The notes under the pieces are model-generated. The model was not told the origin of the DNA. It ran no database searches and saw only the letters and a program-made list of their open reading frames with translations. Positions 18,315-26,852 of a DNA stretch of 64,000 bases are shown one piece after another. The position numbers and the translations under genes were made by a program. Where the stretch lies: positions 1 to 64,000 of the forward strand of contig NZ_FWXU01000024.1 in NCBI RefSeq assembly GCF_900176345.1. Direction: 5' to 3'. Source of the DNA: Rhizobium sp. RU36D (GTDB lineage Bacteria > Pseudomonadota > Alphaproteobacteria > Rhizobiales > Rhizobiaceae). How positions within the stretch are numbered: position 1 is the stretch's first letter; each line of letters begins with the position of its first letter.

Positions 18315-19114
18315 GCGCGCTACATCTGACAAGCCTGCCGATAGACCTGCGAGAGTTTCGTCGGCTGGCCGCGTTCCGCGGCTTTGGTGCCGATGAAGGT
18401 CGCGCGTTGCACCATTTCCTCAGCGAAACTTTTGGCAAGAGTCTGCTGAAGCCATTCCGGCTGATGCCGGTACCCAGGGGGCATGAGGCCACCCTTTATG
18501 CCTATACCGAAGCTCCCGAAGAGGTGTTGCGCAACAATCTGCAACTCGCGGCACCTGAGTACTTGAACGCTTTGGGAACATCGCATCTGGCGCTGCGGGA
18601 AATGCCCGGGAACTGGCGCGAAGGCAGACGTCTCGCTTTCGATCTCAGGGTGCGGCCCGTTCGGCGACTTCTAAAGCCACTGGAGGGCTGGAGCCGGGAA
18701 GAAAGCAGACGGGGCCTGAAGGGGGAGAACCTGCGTGGCCCGATAAGGAAAGGCAGCGAAGTAGATGCCTTTCTGATTGCCCGGCTGCGACAATTCCCTC
18801 ACGGTTTACCGGAGGATGCGGAGACCGGCGAACTTTCCAGGGAAAATGTCTACTTCGGCTGGTTGGCCGAGCGCTTTGAGGGCGCTGCCGTGCTTGACCG
18901 GCATGGGACGAGAATGACGCGCTTTGCACGCCACCGGGTTCAGCGCAGAGATCGATGCGAGACGGAAGCGTTCTCCGAAGGACCGGATGCGATCTTTCAT
19001 GGCGAACTGACGGTGGCAGACGGGCAAGCGTTCCAAAAGCTTCTCGCATCCGGCATCGGACGACACACCGCCTATGGCTTCGGAATGCTGCTGCTGCGTC
19101 CCGGAGGTTCCTGA
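18311..19114 (+). CDS. casE: type I-E crRNA endonuclease Cas6e
   Basis: A 267-residue RAMP nuclease that cuts the repeat RNA and keeps the 3' hairpin. The start is the ATG that overlaps the casD stop (ATGA); the longer upstream frame is not used. GRALHHFLSETFG carries the expected catalytic His region and GIGRHTAYGFGMLLL is the C-terminal glycine-rich loop. Intact, so the array transcript could still be processed. Confidence 0.9.
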   Translation: MSALHLTSLPIDLREFRRLAAFRGFGADEGRALHHFLSETFGKSLLKPFRLMPVPRGHEATLYAYTEAPEEVLRNNLQLAAPEYLNALGTSHLALREMPGNWREGRRLAFDLRVRPVRRLLKPLEGWSREESRRGLKGENLRGPIRKGSEVDAFLIARLRQFPHGLPEDAETGELSRENVYFGWLAERFEGAAVLDRHGTRMTRFARHRVQRRDRCETEAFSEGPDAIFHGELTVADGQAFQKLLASGIGRHTAYGFGMLLLRPGGS

Positions 19115-19125
19115 CATGCTCGTCG

Positions 19126-19370
19126 GTCATTAATGCTGTAACACTCTTCCCGCATCCATAGATATCCGCGCAGTGCCCCCGCGTTCGCAATCGCATCTGG
19201 GATTATGTGGCGGACTGGCGCGGCCACCTGCGGAGGGCAGTATTGTCATAACCTGGGCCGAGTGCGCGCACCCTTGTGGGCTTTGACTGGCACCGCTCGG
19301 AGCGTCAGCCCAGCAGATTGTCGCTCACGGCGCTATTTTGCTCATTCGCAGGGCGATCCGCGATTCAGAC
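19126..19370 (+). pseudogene. cas2: decayed cas2e remnant; cas1 missing
   Basis: Directly after casE, a start-like MLVGH is followed at once by a stop. Further on, one frame reads RNRIWDYVADWRGHL and another, after a shift, reads GSIVITWAECA. Together these match the end of Cas2e (R.R.W....DW....GSIVMTW). The N-terminal part is damaged and there is no room for cas1 (about 900 bases), so adaptation has been lost by deletion and decay. Confidence 0.6.
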
Positions 19371-19423
19371 GCGTGATCGCTAGTTCTTTGATATTGTCAA
19401 GGTATTCAGCCAGTTCACGCTAT

Positions 19424-19570
19424 AGTTCCTCCGCAGCAGCATATATGGACACAATAACAAAATCTGCATATACTGTTACCGGGTTCCTCGGTAGCCGCGG
19501 GGATAGACCTGATGTTGTGTGTTTCAAGTGATGCAGGTTGATGGTTCCTCCGCAGCCGCGGAGATAGTTA
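19424..19570 (+). CRISPR. minimal decaying type I-E CRISPR array
   Basis: Two clear 28-base repeats start at 19482 (GGTTCCTCGGTAGCCGCGGG then GATAGACC) and 19543 (GGTTCCTCCGCAGCCGCGGA then GATAGTTA), 61 bases apart, the classical I-E period, with a 33-base spacer at 19510-19542. A third, degenerate copy begins at 19424 (AGTTCCTCCGCAGCAGC), with a 58-base offset. The last repeat has the best stem (CTCCGC/GCGGAG). The repeats differ at several positions, as in an old, no longer growing array. Confidence 0.75.
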
Positions 19571-19623
19571 GCGACTTCAGACGATGGTCTAGCCCGCGCC
19601 GCAGCCCGGACAAATACCCACAT

Positions 19624-20570
19624 CTAGATGTTTGATCCCAGATTTTGATGGTGCATTTTTCTCAAAGGCTTGGAGAGATTCGCTATAGGATCAATCAGAA
19701 GACGGTTGCCAAGTGGCGCAAGCGTGCGTCGATCATCGATGTTCCGACCGGTCCCAAGGAGCCTAAGTCGACGGTCCTTTCTGTGGAGGAAGAGGCCGTC
19801 ATCGTTGCATTCCGACGCTATTCACTTTTGCCGCTTGATGATTGCCTGTACGCGCTGCAGCCAACGATCCCGCACCTGACGCGGTCTTCGTTGCAACGCT
19901 GCCTGCAACGCCATGGCATAGGCCGCCTGCCGGAAGTCGAGGGCGACGAGTCTCCAAAGAAGAAGTTCAAAGCCTATCCGATTGGCTACTTCCATATCGA
20001 TATCGCCGAAGTGCGCACCGAACAGGGTAAGCTGCACATGTTCGTCGCTATCGATCGAACCTCGAAGTTCGCATTCGTCGAGTTGCACGAGAAAGCGACG
20101 ACGGCGGTCTCAGGCGGCTTGCTGCGCAATCTCATCAAAGCCGTGCCTTACAAGATCCATACCGTTCTCACCGACAATGGCATCCTATTCACCACGCCAG
20201 GTGCCGGTGGTTCCGCCGTTCCCCTCATCAAGGAGGCCATGGCCGCTGGCGAAATCTTCCGGGCACATGCCTTCGAATATGCCTGCGCCAAAGCCGATAT
20301 CGCACATCGCACCACAAAGCCGAAGCATCTCTGGACCAATGGTCAGGTCGAGCGACCATCAAGGAAGCAACCGTCAAACGCTTCTATTATGAGAGCCACG
20401 ATCAACTCCGCCAGCATCTCGCCGACTTCGTCTCCGCCTACAATTTTGGACGACGATTGAAGACCCCTAAAGGCCTCACGCCATATGAGTTCATCTGCAA
20501 ATGTTGGACAAAGGAGCCCAGTCGATTCACTCTTGATCCAACCCATCAGTTCCCGGGACTAAACAGCTAG
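19624..20570 (+). pseudogene. IS481-type transposase remnant
   Basis: An integrase-core transposase with an N-terminal helix-turn-helix (RINQKTVAKWRKRASI), LPLDDCLYALQPTIPHLTRS, FHIDIAEVRTEQGKLHMFVA (first Asp), VLTDNGILFTTP (second Asp) and GQVER (Glu region). The N-terminus is frameshifted. At about 20355 some ten bases that would encode MNR are missing, so TIKEATVKRFYYES and the tail HQFPGLNS at 20570 are in another frame. It borders the CRISPR array and may have taken part in trimming it. Confidence 0.75.
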
Positions 20571-20602
20571 GTCCGCCAATCTTGTCTTGCGGTCTGAATT
20601 TA

Positions 20603-21382
20603 TTAAACCGTCCGCCCGCCGTCGACATTGATTGTAACGCCGGTCACCAGTCGGGCGAGGTCGGACGCAAGATAGAGGGCGGCACCAGCGACATCGCTGG
20701 GGCGGATGATTTCGCCCATCGGGATCTGGCTGGCGAAACTGCCGACGACCTCCTGCACCTCTCGGCCATGGCTAAAGCCCGACAGCATCGGCGTTTCCGT
20801 CGCGCCGGGATTGATGCCGTTGACGCGCACCCTGTCCTTAGCCAGCTCCAGTGCCAATGCCTGCGTGGTCGCGATCGCCGCCGCCTTGGATGCGCTGTAG
20901 GCTGCCAGCCCCGCCTTTGGCCTGACCCCGACAGTCGAACAGATGTTGATGATGGCGCCGTTGCCCGAGGCCTTCAGGGGCGCGAGAAAATGCTTGGTCA
21001 TCAGGAACAGCGAACGCACGTTGACGTTCATGATACGGTCCCAGGCCTCAACGGTCATGGTTTCGATCGCGGTAGAGGATTGCGGCACGCCAGCGCAGTT
21101 GACGAGGATATCCAGCCCGTTACCGGTCTTTGCAACACTCTTGGCCAGATCCGCGACACTCGCCTCGTCCGAAACATCGCAATGCCAGCCGCTGCCCACC
21201 GGGCAGGACTGCGGTGCCTCGCCCCCAAGCAGCGATATGTCTGCCACCACCACCTTGGCACCGCTGGCCTCGAAAAGCTGGGCGATGGCGAGCCCGATGC
21301 CGGAAACGCCGCCGGAAACGAGTGCGGTGCGGCCCTGTAGCAGCGTCGGCGTGAGGTGTGCGGGGAAATCGGGAAGCGTCAT
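20603..21382 (-). CDS. short-chain dehydrogenase/reductase
   Basis: 259 residues, starting at the Met of MTLPDFPAHL. Classical SDR: NAD(P) loop SGGVSGIGLAIA, CDVSD, NCAG, catalytic Ser in ICSTVG, and YSASK (Tyr, Lys). Ends VDGGRTV as usual. It should oxidise an alcohol or reduce a ketone in the catabolic island. It is last in an AKR-ALDH-ALDH-SDR operon on the minus strand; the upstream dehydrogenase stops only 2 bases before it begins. Confidence 0.9.
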   Translation of the reverse strand: MTLPDFPAHLTPTLLQGRTALVSGGVSGIGLAIAQLFEASGAKVVVADISLLGGEAPQSCPVGSGWHCDVSDEASVADLAKSVAKTGNGLDILVNCAGVPQSSTAIETMTVEAWDRIMNVNVRSLFLMTKHFLAPLKASGNGAIINICSTVGVRPKAGLAAYSASKAAAIATTQALALELAKDRVRVNGINPGATETPMLSGFSHGREVQEVVGSFASQIPMGEIIRPSDVAGAALYLASDLARLVTGVTINVDGGRTV

Positions 21383-21384
21383 GG

Positions 21385-22851
21385 TCAGGCCTTGTGGAAG
21401 TTCATCGCGTGGATCTCGGTGAACTCCGCGAGACCGAGTTCTGAATTCTCCGTACCGATGCCACTCTGCTTGATGCCACCGAACGGCATGTGGCGACGGC
21501 CAAGCCGTGACTGGGCGTTCTTGTTGATGAAGGTCATGCCGGCCTCGAGCCTGCGGGCGAAGGACACCCCGCGCTCGAAATCCGAGGTCCATACCGACGA
21601 ACCCAAGCCATATTCCGTGCCATTGGCCAGCGCAACCACATCATCCTCGTTGTCATAGCGCATCACCGGAAGAACCGGGCCGAACTGTTCGCAGGTCACG
21701 ATGTCGAAATCAGGATCGGGATCCCGCACCAATGTCGGGCGCATGTAATTGCCTTCGTCCCAGATCTCGGGCGAGACGGGGCTGCCGAGTTCGAAAACTT
21801 TGCCGCCCGCTTCGCGTGTCTTCTGCACCAGTTCCTTGAGATAGCGGAGCTGGGCCGGGTTGTTGATTGGCCCGAATGTCGTCTGCGGGTCGAGTGGATG
21901 GCCGACACGCATCTTGTCGAGAACGGACGAGAGCTTGGCGAAGAAGTCGTCGTAGATCGCTGCTGGCACGTAGAGACGTTTGATGGCAAAGCAGAATTGA
22001 CCGGAGCGGTGGAATGCGCCGGCGACCAGCGTCGGCATCTGGCTGTCCAGGTCGAAGTCGTCGAGAACGATCGCGGCATCATTGCCACCAAGCTCGAACT
22101 GAACGTTCTTCAGCGTGTCCGCGGCGATCTTCATGATCGCTTTGGCCGCAACGCCGCCGCCAGTAAAGGAGATAAGCCGCACCTTGGGATGGGCTGCGAG
22201 CGCTGCGCCGGTTTCCGCGCCGCCATGCACGACGTTGATGACGCCAGGCGGGAAAAGCGGGGCGAGCTTTTCCATCAGCAATGCCACGCCTGCGGGCGCT
22301 GTCGGCGGCGTCTTGATGACCAGCGTGTCACCGGCCACCAGGGCCGGGGCAAATTTGCGGATCAGCAGCACGATCGGGGCGTTCCACGGAACGATCGCGG
22401 CGACAACGCCGATCGGCCGGTGCTCCAGCCGCACGATCGAGGTCGCATCCTCGATCACGGTCGGCTTCAGCGCATTCTGCGCCGCCTCGACATTGTCGCG
22501 CGAAGCGAACGCCGCGCCGCGGAATTCCATGGTGATCTCGGCCGGCAGCATGCCTGTCTCGCGAACCACGACGCCGACAAGTCCGTCGAGCCCCTTTTCC
22601 GCCTCCGCCTCGATGATGTCAGCCGCGCGCAGGACGGCCGCCGCCCGTTCCCCGACAGGGACTGCGGACCAGATCTTCAGTGCCTTGTGGGCCGCCTCGA
22701 CAGCCTCGTCCACGACAACGGGATCGGCGACGGCGACACGGGCGACCACGTCGGCATGGCGGCCGGGATCGCACACATCGAAGCGCTCGGCGCCCGCCTT
22801 CCATTGCGCGGCGATCAGGTTGTCGATGGTGAGGGTGTGAGCCGTCGTCAT
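21385..22851 (-). CDS. NAD(P)-dependent aldehyde dehydrogenase (paralog 1)
   Basis: 488 residues from the Met of MTTAHTLTID, with GTGAGGAC as ribosome-binding site. ALDH signatures: IVPWNAPIVLLIRKFAPAL, FTGGGVAAK, FELGGNDAAI (catalytic Glu) and RSGQFCFAIKR (catalytic Cys). Converts an aldehyde to a carboxylate in the cytoplasm. It is a clear paralog of the next gene upstream; the block order is the same and many stretches are identical. Substrate not deducible. Confidence 0.9.
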   Translation of the reverse strand: MTTAHTLTIDNLIAAQWKAGAERFDVCDPGRHADVVARVAVADPVVVDEAVEAAHKALKIWSAVPVGERAAAVLRAADIIEAEAEKGLDGLVGVVVRETGMLPAEITMEFRGAAFASRDNVEAAQNALKPTVIEDATSIVRLEHRPIGVVAAIVPWNAPIVLLIRKFAPALVAGDTLVIKTPPTAPAGVALLMEKLAPLFPPGVINVVHGGAETGAALAAHPKVRLISFTGGGVAAKAIMKIAADTLKNVQFELGGNDAAIVLDDFDLDSQMPTLVAGAFHRSGQFCFAIKRLYVPAAIYDDFFAKLSSVLDKMRVGHPLDPQTTFGPINNPAQLRYLKELVQKTREAGGKVFELGSPVSPEIWDEGNYMRPTLVRDPDPDFDIVTCEQFGPVLPVMRYDNEDDVVALANGTEYGLGSSVWTSDFERGVSFARRLEAGMTFINKNAQSRLGRRHMPFGGIKQSGIGTENSELGLAEFTEIHAMNFHKA

Positions 22852-22861
22852 CGCTTTGTCC

Positions 22862-24334
22862 TCACTTGTGGTAGTTGAGTGCATGGTATTCGACATATTC
22901 GCGCAGACCGATCGGCGAGCTCTCGCGGCCGATGCCGCTCTGCTTTACGCCGCCGAATGGAATGTTCTTCTGGCCGAGCCGCGACGTGCCGACATTGTTG
23001 ATGAAGGTCATGCCGGCCTCGATGCGGCGTGCGACCGCAAGCGCCTTGTCGAAATCGGCAGTCCAGAGGCTGGAGCCGAGGCCGAGTTCGCCCGCATTGA
23101 TGCTGTCGATCACATCGTCAAGATTGTCGTATTTGACGACCGGCAGCAGCGGGCCAAACTGCTCCACCTGCACCAATTCCGCCTCCGGATCGATATCCGA
23201 GACGACGGCCGGCCGCATGTAGTAGCCATTGCTCCAGACGCTGTCGCCGGCCACCTTGCCAAGCTCGTGCACCGTGGCGCCGCTTGCCTTGGTCCGCTCG
23301 AGTAGCCCCTGGAGGAACTCGAACTGGCCCTTGTTGTTGATCGGGCCAAAGTTGACACCCGGATCCAGCGGATATCCCACACTGAACTTGTCCGTTTCCG
23401 CCTCAAGCCGCGCAACCACCTCGCGATAGAGACTTGCGGGAGCATAAACGCGCTTCACGGCAAAGCAGAACTGGCCGGACCGCCGGAAGGCGCCGCCGAT
23501 GATTTTCGCGATCGCATCGTCGAGATTGGCATCGTCGAGCAGAATGGATGGGTCGTTGCCGCCAAGCTCGAATTGCACGCCCTTGATGCTGTCAGCCGCA
23601 GCCTTCATGATGTGCCGGGCAACCGCACCGCCGCCGGTGAACGAGACCTTGCCGACCATCGGGTGGGTGGTGAGTGCATGGCCGACCTCGCCACCGCCAT
23701 GGACGATGTTGATGACACCCGGTGGCAGCAGCGCCGCCGCCTTCTTCAGCAGCATGCTGAGCCCGATCGGTGCGGTCGGCGCAGGCTTCACGACGACGGT
23801 ATTGCCGCAGATCAGTGCCGGGGCCACCTTGCGCATGGCGAGGATGATCGGGGCGTTCCACGGCACGATGGCCGCGATGACGCCGATGGGCCGCTTCTCG
23901 ACGCTGACCCAGCTCTCGGCATCGGAAACCTCGTGGGGCTTCAGGAATTCGGCGCCGGCCTCGGCATTGTCGCGCACGATATTGGCGGCCATGCCGATCT
24001 CGGCCTTGTTGGTCGCGACCAGCATGCCGGATTCGCGCGCCATGATCTCGACGACGCTGCCGGCCTCGGCTTCCAGCAGGTCGGCGATGGCGCGCAGCAG
24101 GGCCGCGCGCTCCTCGTAACTTGTCGCCCGCCAGCTGTGGAACGCCGCATGGGCGGAACGTACAGCGGCATCGACCACCTGCGCGTCGCCTTGGGCGATC
24201 ATTCCGACCACATCCGTCACCCGGCCCGGATCGTGCAACGGCGCATATTGACTGGCGCTCACATCCGCATTGTCGATAAGATGATCAAGCTTGACGGGGG
24301 AGAAACTCTGCATGGGGATACGATCCTCAACCAT
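22862..24334 (-). CDS. NAD(P)-dependent aldehyde dehydrogenase (paralog 2)
   Basis: About 490 residues. The ATG at 24334 overlaps the AKR stop (TGATG); a later Met (MQSFSP) behind a GAGGA is also possible. Motifs are IVPWNAPIILAMRKVAPAL, FTGGGAVARHIM, FELGGNDPSILL and RSGQFCFAVKR (Cys). Tandem copies suggest two different aldehydes, or different stages of one pathway. Confidence 0.9.
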   Translation of the reverse strand: MVEDRIPMQSFSPVKLDHLIDNADVSASQYAPLHDPGRVTDVVGMIAQGDAQVVDAAVRSAHAAFHSWRATSYEERAALLRAIADLLEAEAGSVVEIMARESGMLVATNKAEIGMAANIVRDNAEAGAEFLKPHEVSDAESWVSVEKRPIGVIAAIVPWNAPIILAMRKVAPALICGNTVVVKPAPTAPIGLSMLLKKAAALLPPGVINIVHGGGEVGHALTTHPMVGKVSFTGGGAVARHIMKAAADSIKGVQFELGGNDPSILLDDANLDDAIAKIIGGAFRRSGQFCFAVKRVYAPASLYREVVARLEAETDKFSVGYPLDPGVNFGPINNKGQFEFLQGLLERTKASGATVHELGKVAGDSVWSNGYYMRPAVVSDIDPEAELVQVEQFGPLLPVVKYDNLDDVIDSINAGELGLGSSLWTADFDKALAVARRIEAGMTFINNVGTSRLGQKNIPFGGVKQSGIGRESSPIGLREYVEYHALNYHK

Positions 24335-25299
24335 CAATCGATGGTTCGTTCGATTTCATAGGCGGGGATCGGCGAGAGCGCCGAAATCCGCGCGCGCAAA
24401 TCGGGGCCAATGTCAAATCCAACGGCCTCGACATAGTTGGCAATCTGCTCGACCGTTTCCGCCCCGATGATCGGCACAGTGACGGCGGGATGAGAGACGG
24501 CCCAGGCAACAGCCAGCATTGCGGGGTCAACGCCGACCTCGTCGGCAATCGCGCAGAAGTCCGCGGCGATCTCGAAGTTGCGCTGGTCCTCGTACCGCTT
24601 GAGATAGCGGGCCTCGGCAAGACGACCGCTGCGCTGGCCGATGGTATTGGCATTGGCGCGCGTCAGCAGCCCGCTTGCCAGCGGCGAGAACACCATGACG
24701 GCAAGACCCATCGCCTCGGCCAGCGGGAATAGCTCGAACTCGGCCTGGCGCTTGACGAGGTTGTACATCGGCTGCACCACGTCGAAGCACGCCAGCGCCT
24801 CGCGCTGCGAAATTCCGATCGCTTGGGCGATGCGCCATGCCGCCCAGTTAGACACGCCGGCATAGATGATCTTGCCCTGGCGCTGCAGATCGTCGAACGC
24901 GCGCAGCGTCTCTTCGGGCGGCGTGACGGGATCGTAATGATGGGCGAAATAGACGTCTATGCGATCGGTCTTCAGCCGGCGCAGGCTGTTTTCGACCTCC
25001 TGAATGATATGGCGCCGCGACAGACCAGATCCGTTGGTATCCGCCGACATTGGACGGCAGACCTTCGACGTGATCACGACATTGTCGCGGTCCTCCCCCA
25101 TGAGGTCGCCGAGAATAGCTTCAGCCTTGCCGCCACCGGCATAGGAATTGGCGCAGTCGAAGAAATTGACGCCGAGATCTCGGCAATGAGCATACATCGA
25201 ACCGGCTGTCGATGCATCGCTATAGGATCCGAATGACATTGTGCCGAAGCAGATGTTGGAGACACGGGTGCCCGTGCGACCGAGTTGAACGTATTTCAA
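24334..25299 (-). CDS. aldo/keto reductase
   Basis: 321 residues from a TTG start (KYVQLGRTGTRV) behind GGGAGAGAAGG; longer frames lack support. The AKR barrel tetrad is visible: Asp and Tyr in FFDCANSYAGG, Lys in VITSKV, His in YFAHHYD. PIIGAETVEQI is the usual nucleotide-binding C-terminal block. First gene of the operon that reads AKR, ALDH, ALDH, SDR. Its upstream gap has the shared motif of this island. Confidence 0.88.
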   Translation of the reverse strand: MKYVQLGRTGTRVSNICFGTMSFGSYSDASTAGSMYAHCRDLGVNFFDCANSYAGGGKAEAILGDLMGEDRDNVVITSKVCRPMSADTNGSGLSRRHIIQEVENSLRRLKTDRIDVYFAHHYDPVTPPEETLRAFDDLQRQGKIIYAGVSNWAAWRIAQAIGISQREALACFDVVQPMYNLVKRQAEFELFPLAEAMGLAVMVFSPLASGLLTRANANTIGQRSGRLAEARYLKRYEDQRNFEIAADFCAIADEVGVDPAMLAVAWAVSHPAVTVPIIGAETVEQIANYVEAVGFDIGPDLRARISALSPIPAYEIERTID

Positions 25300-25355
25300 G
25301 CCTTCTCTCCCGCTATGACCTGCGCAAGGCCAACACGGCATCGCATGCCGACATC

Positions 25356-25379
25356 AATAAGTCAATAAGCTATCTTTTT
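25356..25379 (-). promoter_or_regulatory. shared promoter/operator motif (site A, AKR operon)
   Basis: AATAAGTCAATAAGCTAT (25356-25373) contains, on the minus strand, TTGACTTAT as a possible -35 box for the AKR operon. It overlaps AATAAGCTATCTTTTT, which resembles the palindromes next to gntR and fadJ. Two very similar copies stand in front of the liv operon and the alcohol dehydrogenase (sites D and E). Confidence 0.55.
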
Positions 25380-25389
25380 AGATTTTATC

Positions 25390-26142
25390 TTAGCGGAGCT
25401 TGAAATCGATGCGCACGCGATCACCGCGATATGTGCCGTCCGCAATGAGGACCAGTTCGCCATCCGCGTCGACTGCGCAGCGCTCGACCCTCGCTACTGG
25501 ATGCCCGATGGGGATATCGAGCTTTTCCGAGGCGTACAGGTCGGCGCTGCCGATGGTCAACGTCTGCGTGGCGTCGGTTATAACAAGGCCGGGCACGTCG
25601 GCCACCAGCCGCAATGCCGTCTTGCTTCTATAGGCTTCTGGCGAAATGAGATTGGCGACCCGCTCGGCCACATAAACGTCGGCCAGAAGGAAGGCCTCGC
25701 CTTCCCGGGTGTGCCGGCGCTGAAGATGACGGTAGGCGGCAGCCGGACGGCCGATCGCAAATTGCCGATTTGGCAGATGGATATCGTGCTCTTCCGACAG
25801 CACTTCGATCAGCGCGTTCTCGCGCGCGATGAGCATGCCGCTCCAGTCGGTCTGCACCTGGCACCACAGGTCATTTGCCGGACGTTGCTTGACGAATGTT
25901 CCCTTGGCCCGATAGCGCTCGATCATGCCTTCGGATTCGAGGATACCGAGCGCCTGCCGGATCGTCATGGCCGCGACGCCGCATTCCTTGGCGAGCACCT
26001 CGACCGTGGGAATCTGTCCTCCGACAGCCCACTCACCTGTTTCGATGCGCCGTCGAAACAGTGTAGCGAGCTGGATGTATCGGGCAACAGCGCTCTTGTT
26101 CAGCGCGTCTACGGTGCGGGCCGGATCTGACATGGGCAACAT
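25390..26142 (-). CDS. GntR/HutC-family regulator (UTRA domain)
   Basis: 250 residues from the ATG at 26142 behind CAGGAGAGC (26133 is an alternative). Winged helix at about residues 15-80 (YIQLATLFRRRIETGEW, AMTIRQALGILESEGMIERY), then a UTRA ligand domain ending with EKLDIPIGHPVARVER and GTYRGDRVRIDFKL. UTRA regulators sense small molecules and usually repress catabolic genes. It sits among all operons of the island, so it is the prime candidate to bind their shared motif. Confidence 0.87.
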   Translation of the reverse strand: MLPMSDPARTVDALNKSAVARYIQLATLFRRRIETGEWAVGGQIPTVEVLAKECGVAAMTIRQALGILESEGMIERYRAKGTFVKQRPANDLWCQVQTDWSGMLIARENALIEVLSEEHDIHLPNRQFAIGRPAAAYRHLQRRHTREGEAFLLADVYVAERVANLISPEAYRSKTALRLVADVPGLVITDATQTLTIGSADLYASEKLDIPIGHPVARVERCAVDADGELVLIADGTYRGDRVRIDFKLR

Positions 26143-26172
26143 GCTCTCCTGGGGGCGACCCCGTAACATTCA

Positions 26173-26186
26173 ATATGCTAGCATAT
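26173..26186. promoter_or_regulatory. palindromic operator candidate upstream of the HutC regulator (site B)
   Basis: ATATGCTAGCATAT is a perfect 14-bp palindrome just upstream of the gntR start. Its GCTAGC core recurs in the fadJ promoter (site C). Autoregulation by the regulator is likely. Confidence 0.55.
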
Positions 26187-26219
26187 GTCCCTTTTCGCGC
26201 CGATTTCCAAGTGCTCCTT

Positions 26220-26852
26220 TCACGCATCCACCAGTTGCGGCATGGCGGTCAGGCCTTCCGGCTGCGGCGCACCGCGCAACAGATCCGGTGCAATGGTCGC
26301 CGGCAGCGGTATGCGATGCGTGTTGAGCGTCAGAGCCACCATGGAATAATAGCCGACCAGCGCCGTCAGTTCGACAGTTCCTGTTTCACCCCAGCGGGCA
26401 AGCACGGCGGCATAGGCTTCGTCGGAGACGAGGCCGAGGCTCAGCATTTCCAGGGTAAAGCGATAGATCTCGCGGTCTTCCTCAAACTGAAGCGGCGGCA
26501 GCTGACATTCGCGGATCGCCTCGATGATGTCGCGTTCCAGACCCGCGGCCTCGGCAGCGGTCCGATGGATGGTCCATTCGAGTTCGCTGTTCCACACGCG
26601 GGCTGTCAGCAAGACAGCGAGTTCGGAGATGCGCGGCGGCAGTTGCGTGTAATAGCGCAGGATCTCGCCGAGCTTGCTCCAGCGTTCCGCGAGTTCCGGG
26701 TTGTGAAGCGCTGCCCTGAGCGGCCCTACAAGTTCGCCGCGCCGGCCGTTGACGATACCGTCGAACACGCGCTTCTGCTCCGGCGTCATGCCGTCCTTGT
26801 CGGGAAAGGAGATGCGCGGTCCGGATGTGATCTGAGGTTCGGTCGGCATCAT
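26220..26852 (-). CDS. carboxymuconolactone decarboxylase-like (AhpD fold) protein
   Basis: About 210 residues; start ATGATG overlaps the CoA-transferase stop. The CMD/AhpD fold is suggested by LPPRISELAVLLTARVWNSE, then LEWTIHRTAAEAAG (E..W..H pattern, without the CXXC of AhpD). Members either decarboxylate gamma-carboxymuconolactone or have unknown roles. It is last in the fadJ operon. Function in this pathway is not clear. Confidence 0.75.
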   Translation of the reverse strand: MMPTEPQITSGPRISFPDKDGMTPEQKRVFDGIVNGRRGELVGPLRAALHNPELAERWSKLGEILRYYTQLPPRISELAVLLTARVWNSELEWTIHRTAAEAAGLERDIIEAIRECQLPPLQFEEDREIYRFTLEMLSLGLVSDEAYAAVLARWGETGTVELTALVGYYSMVALTLNTHRIPLPATIAPDLLRGAPQPEGLTAMPQLVDA

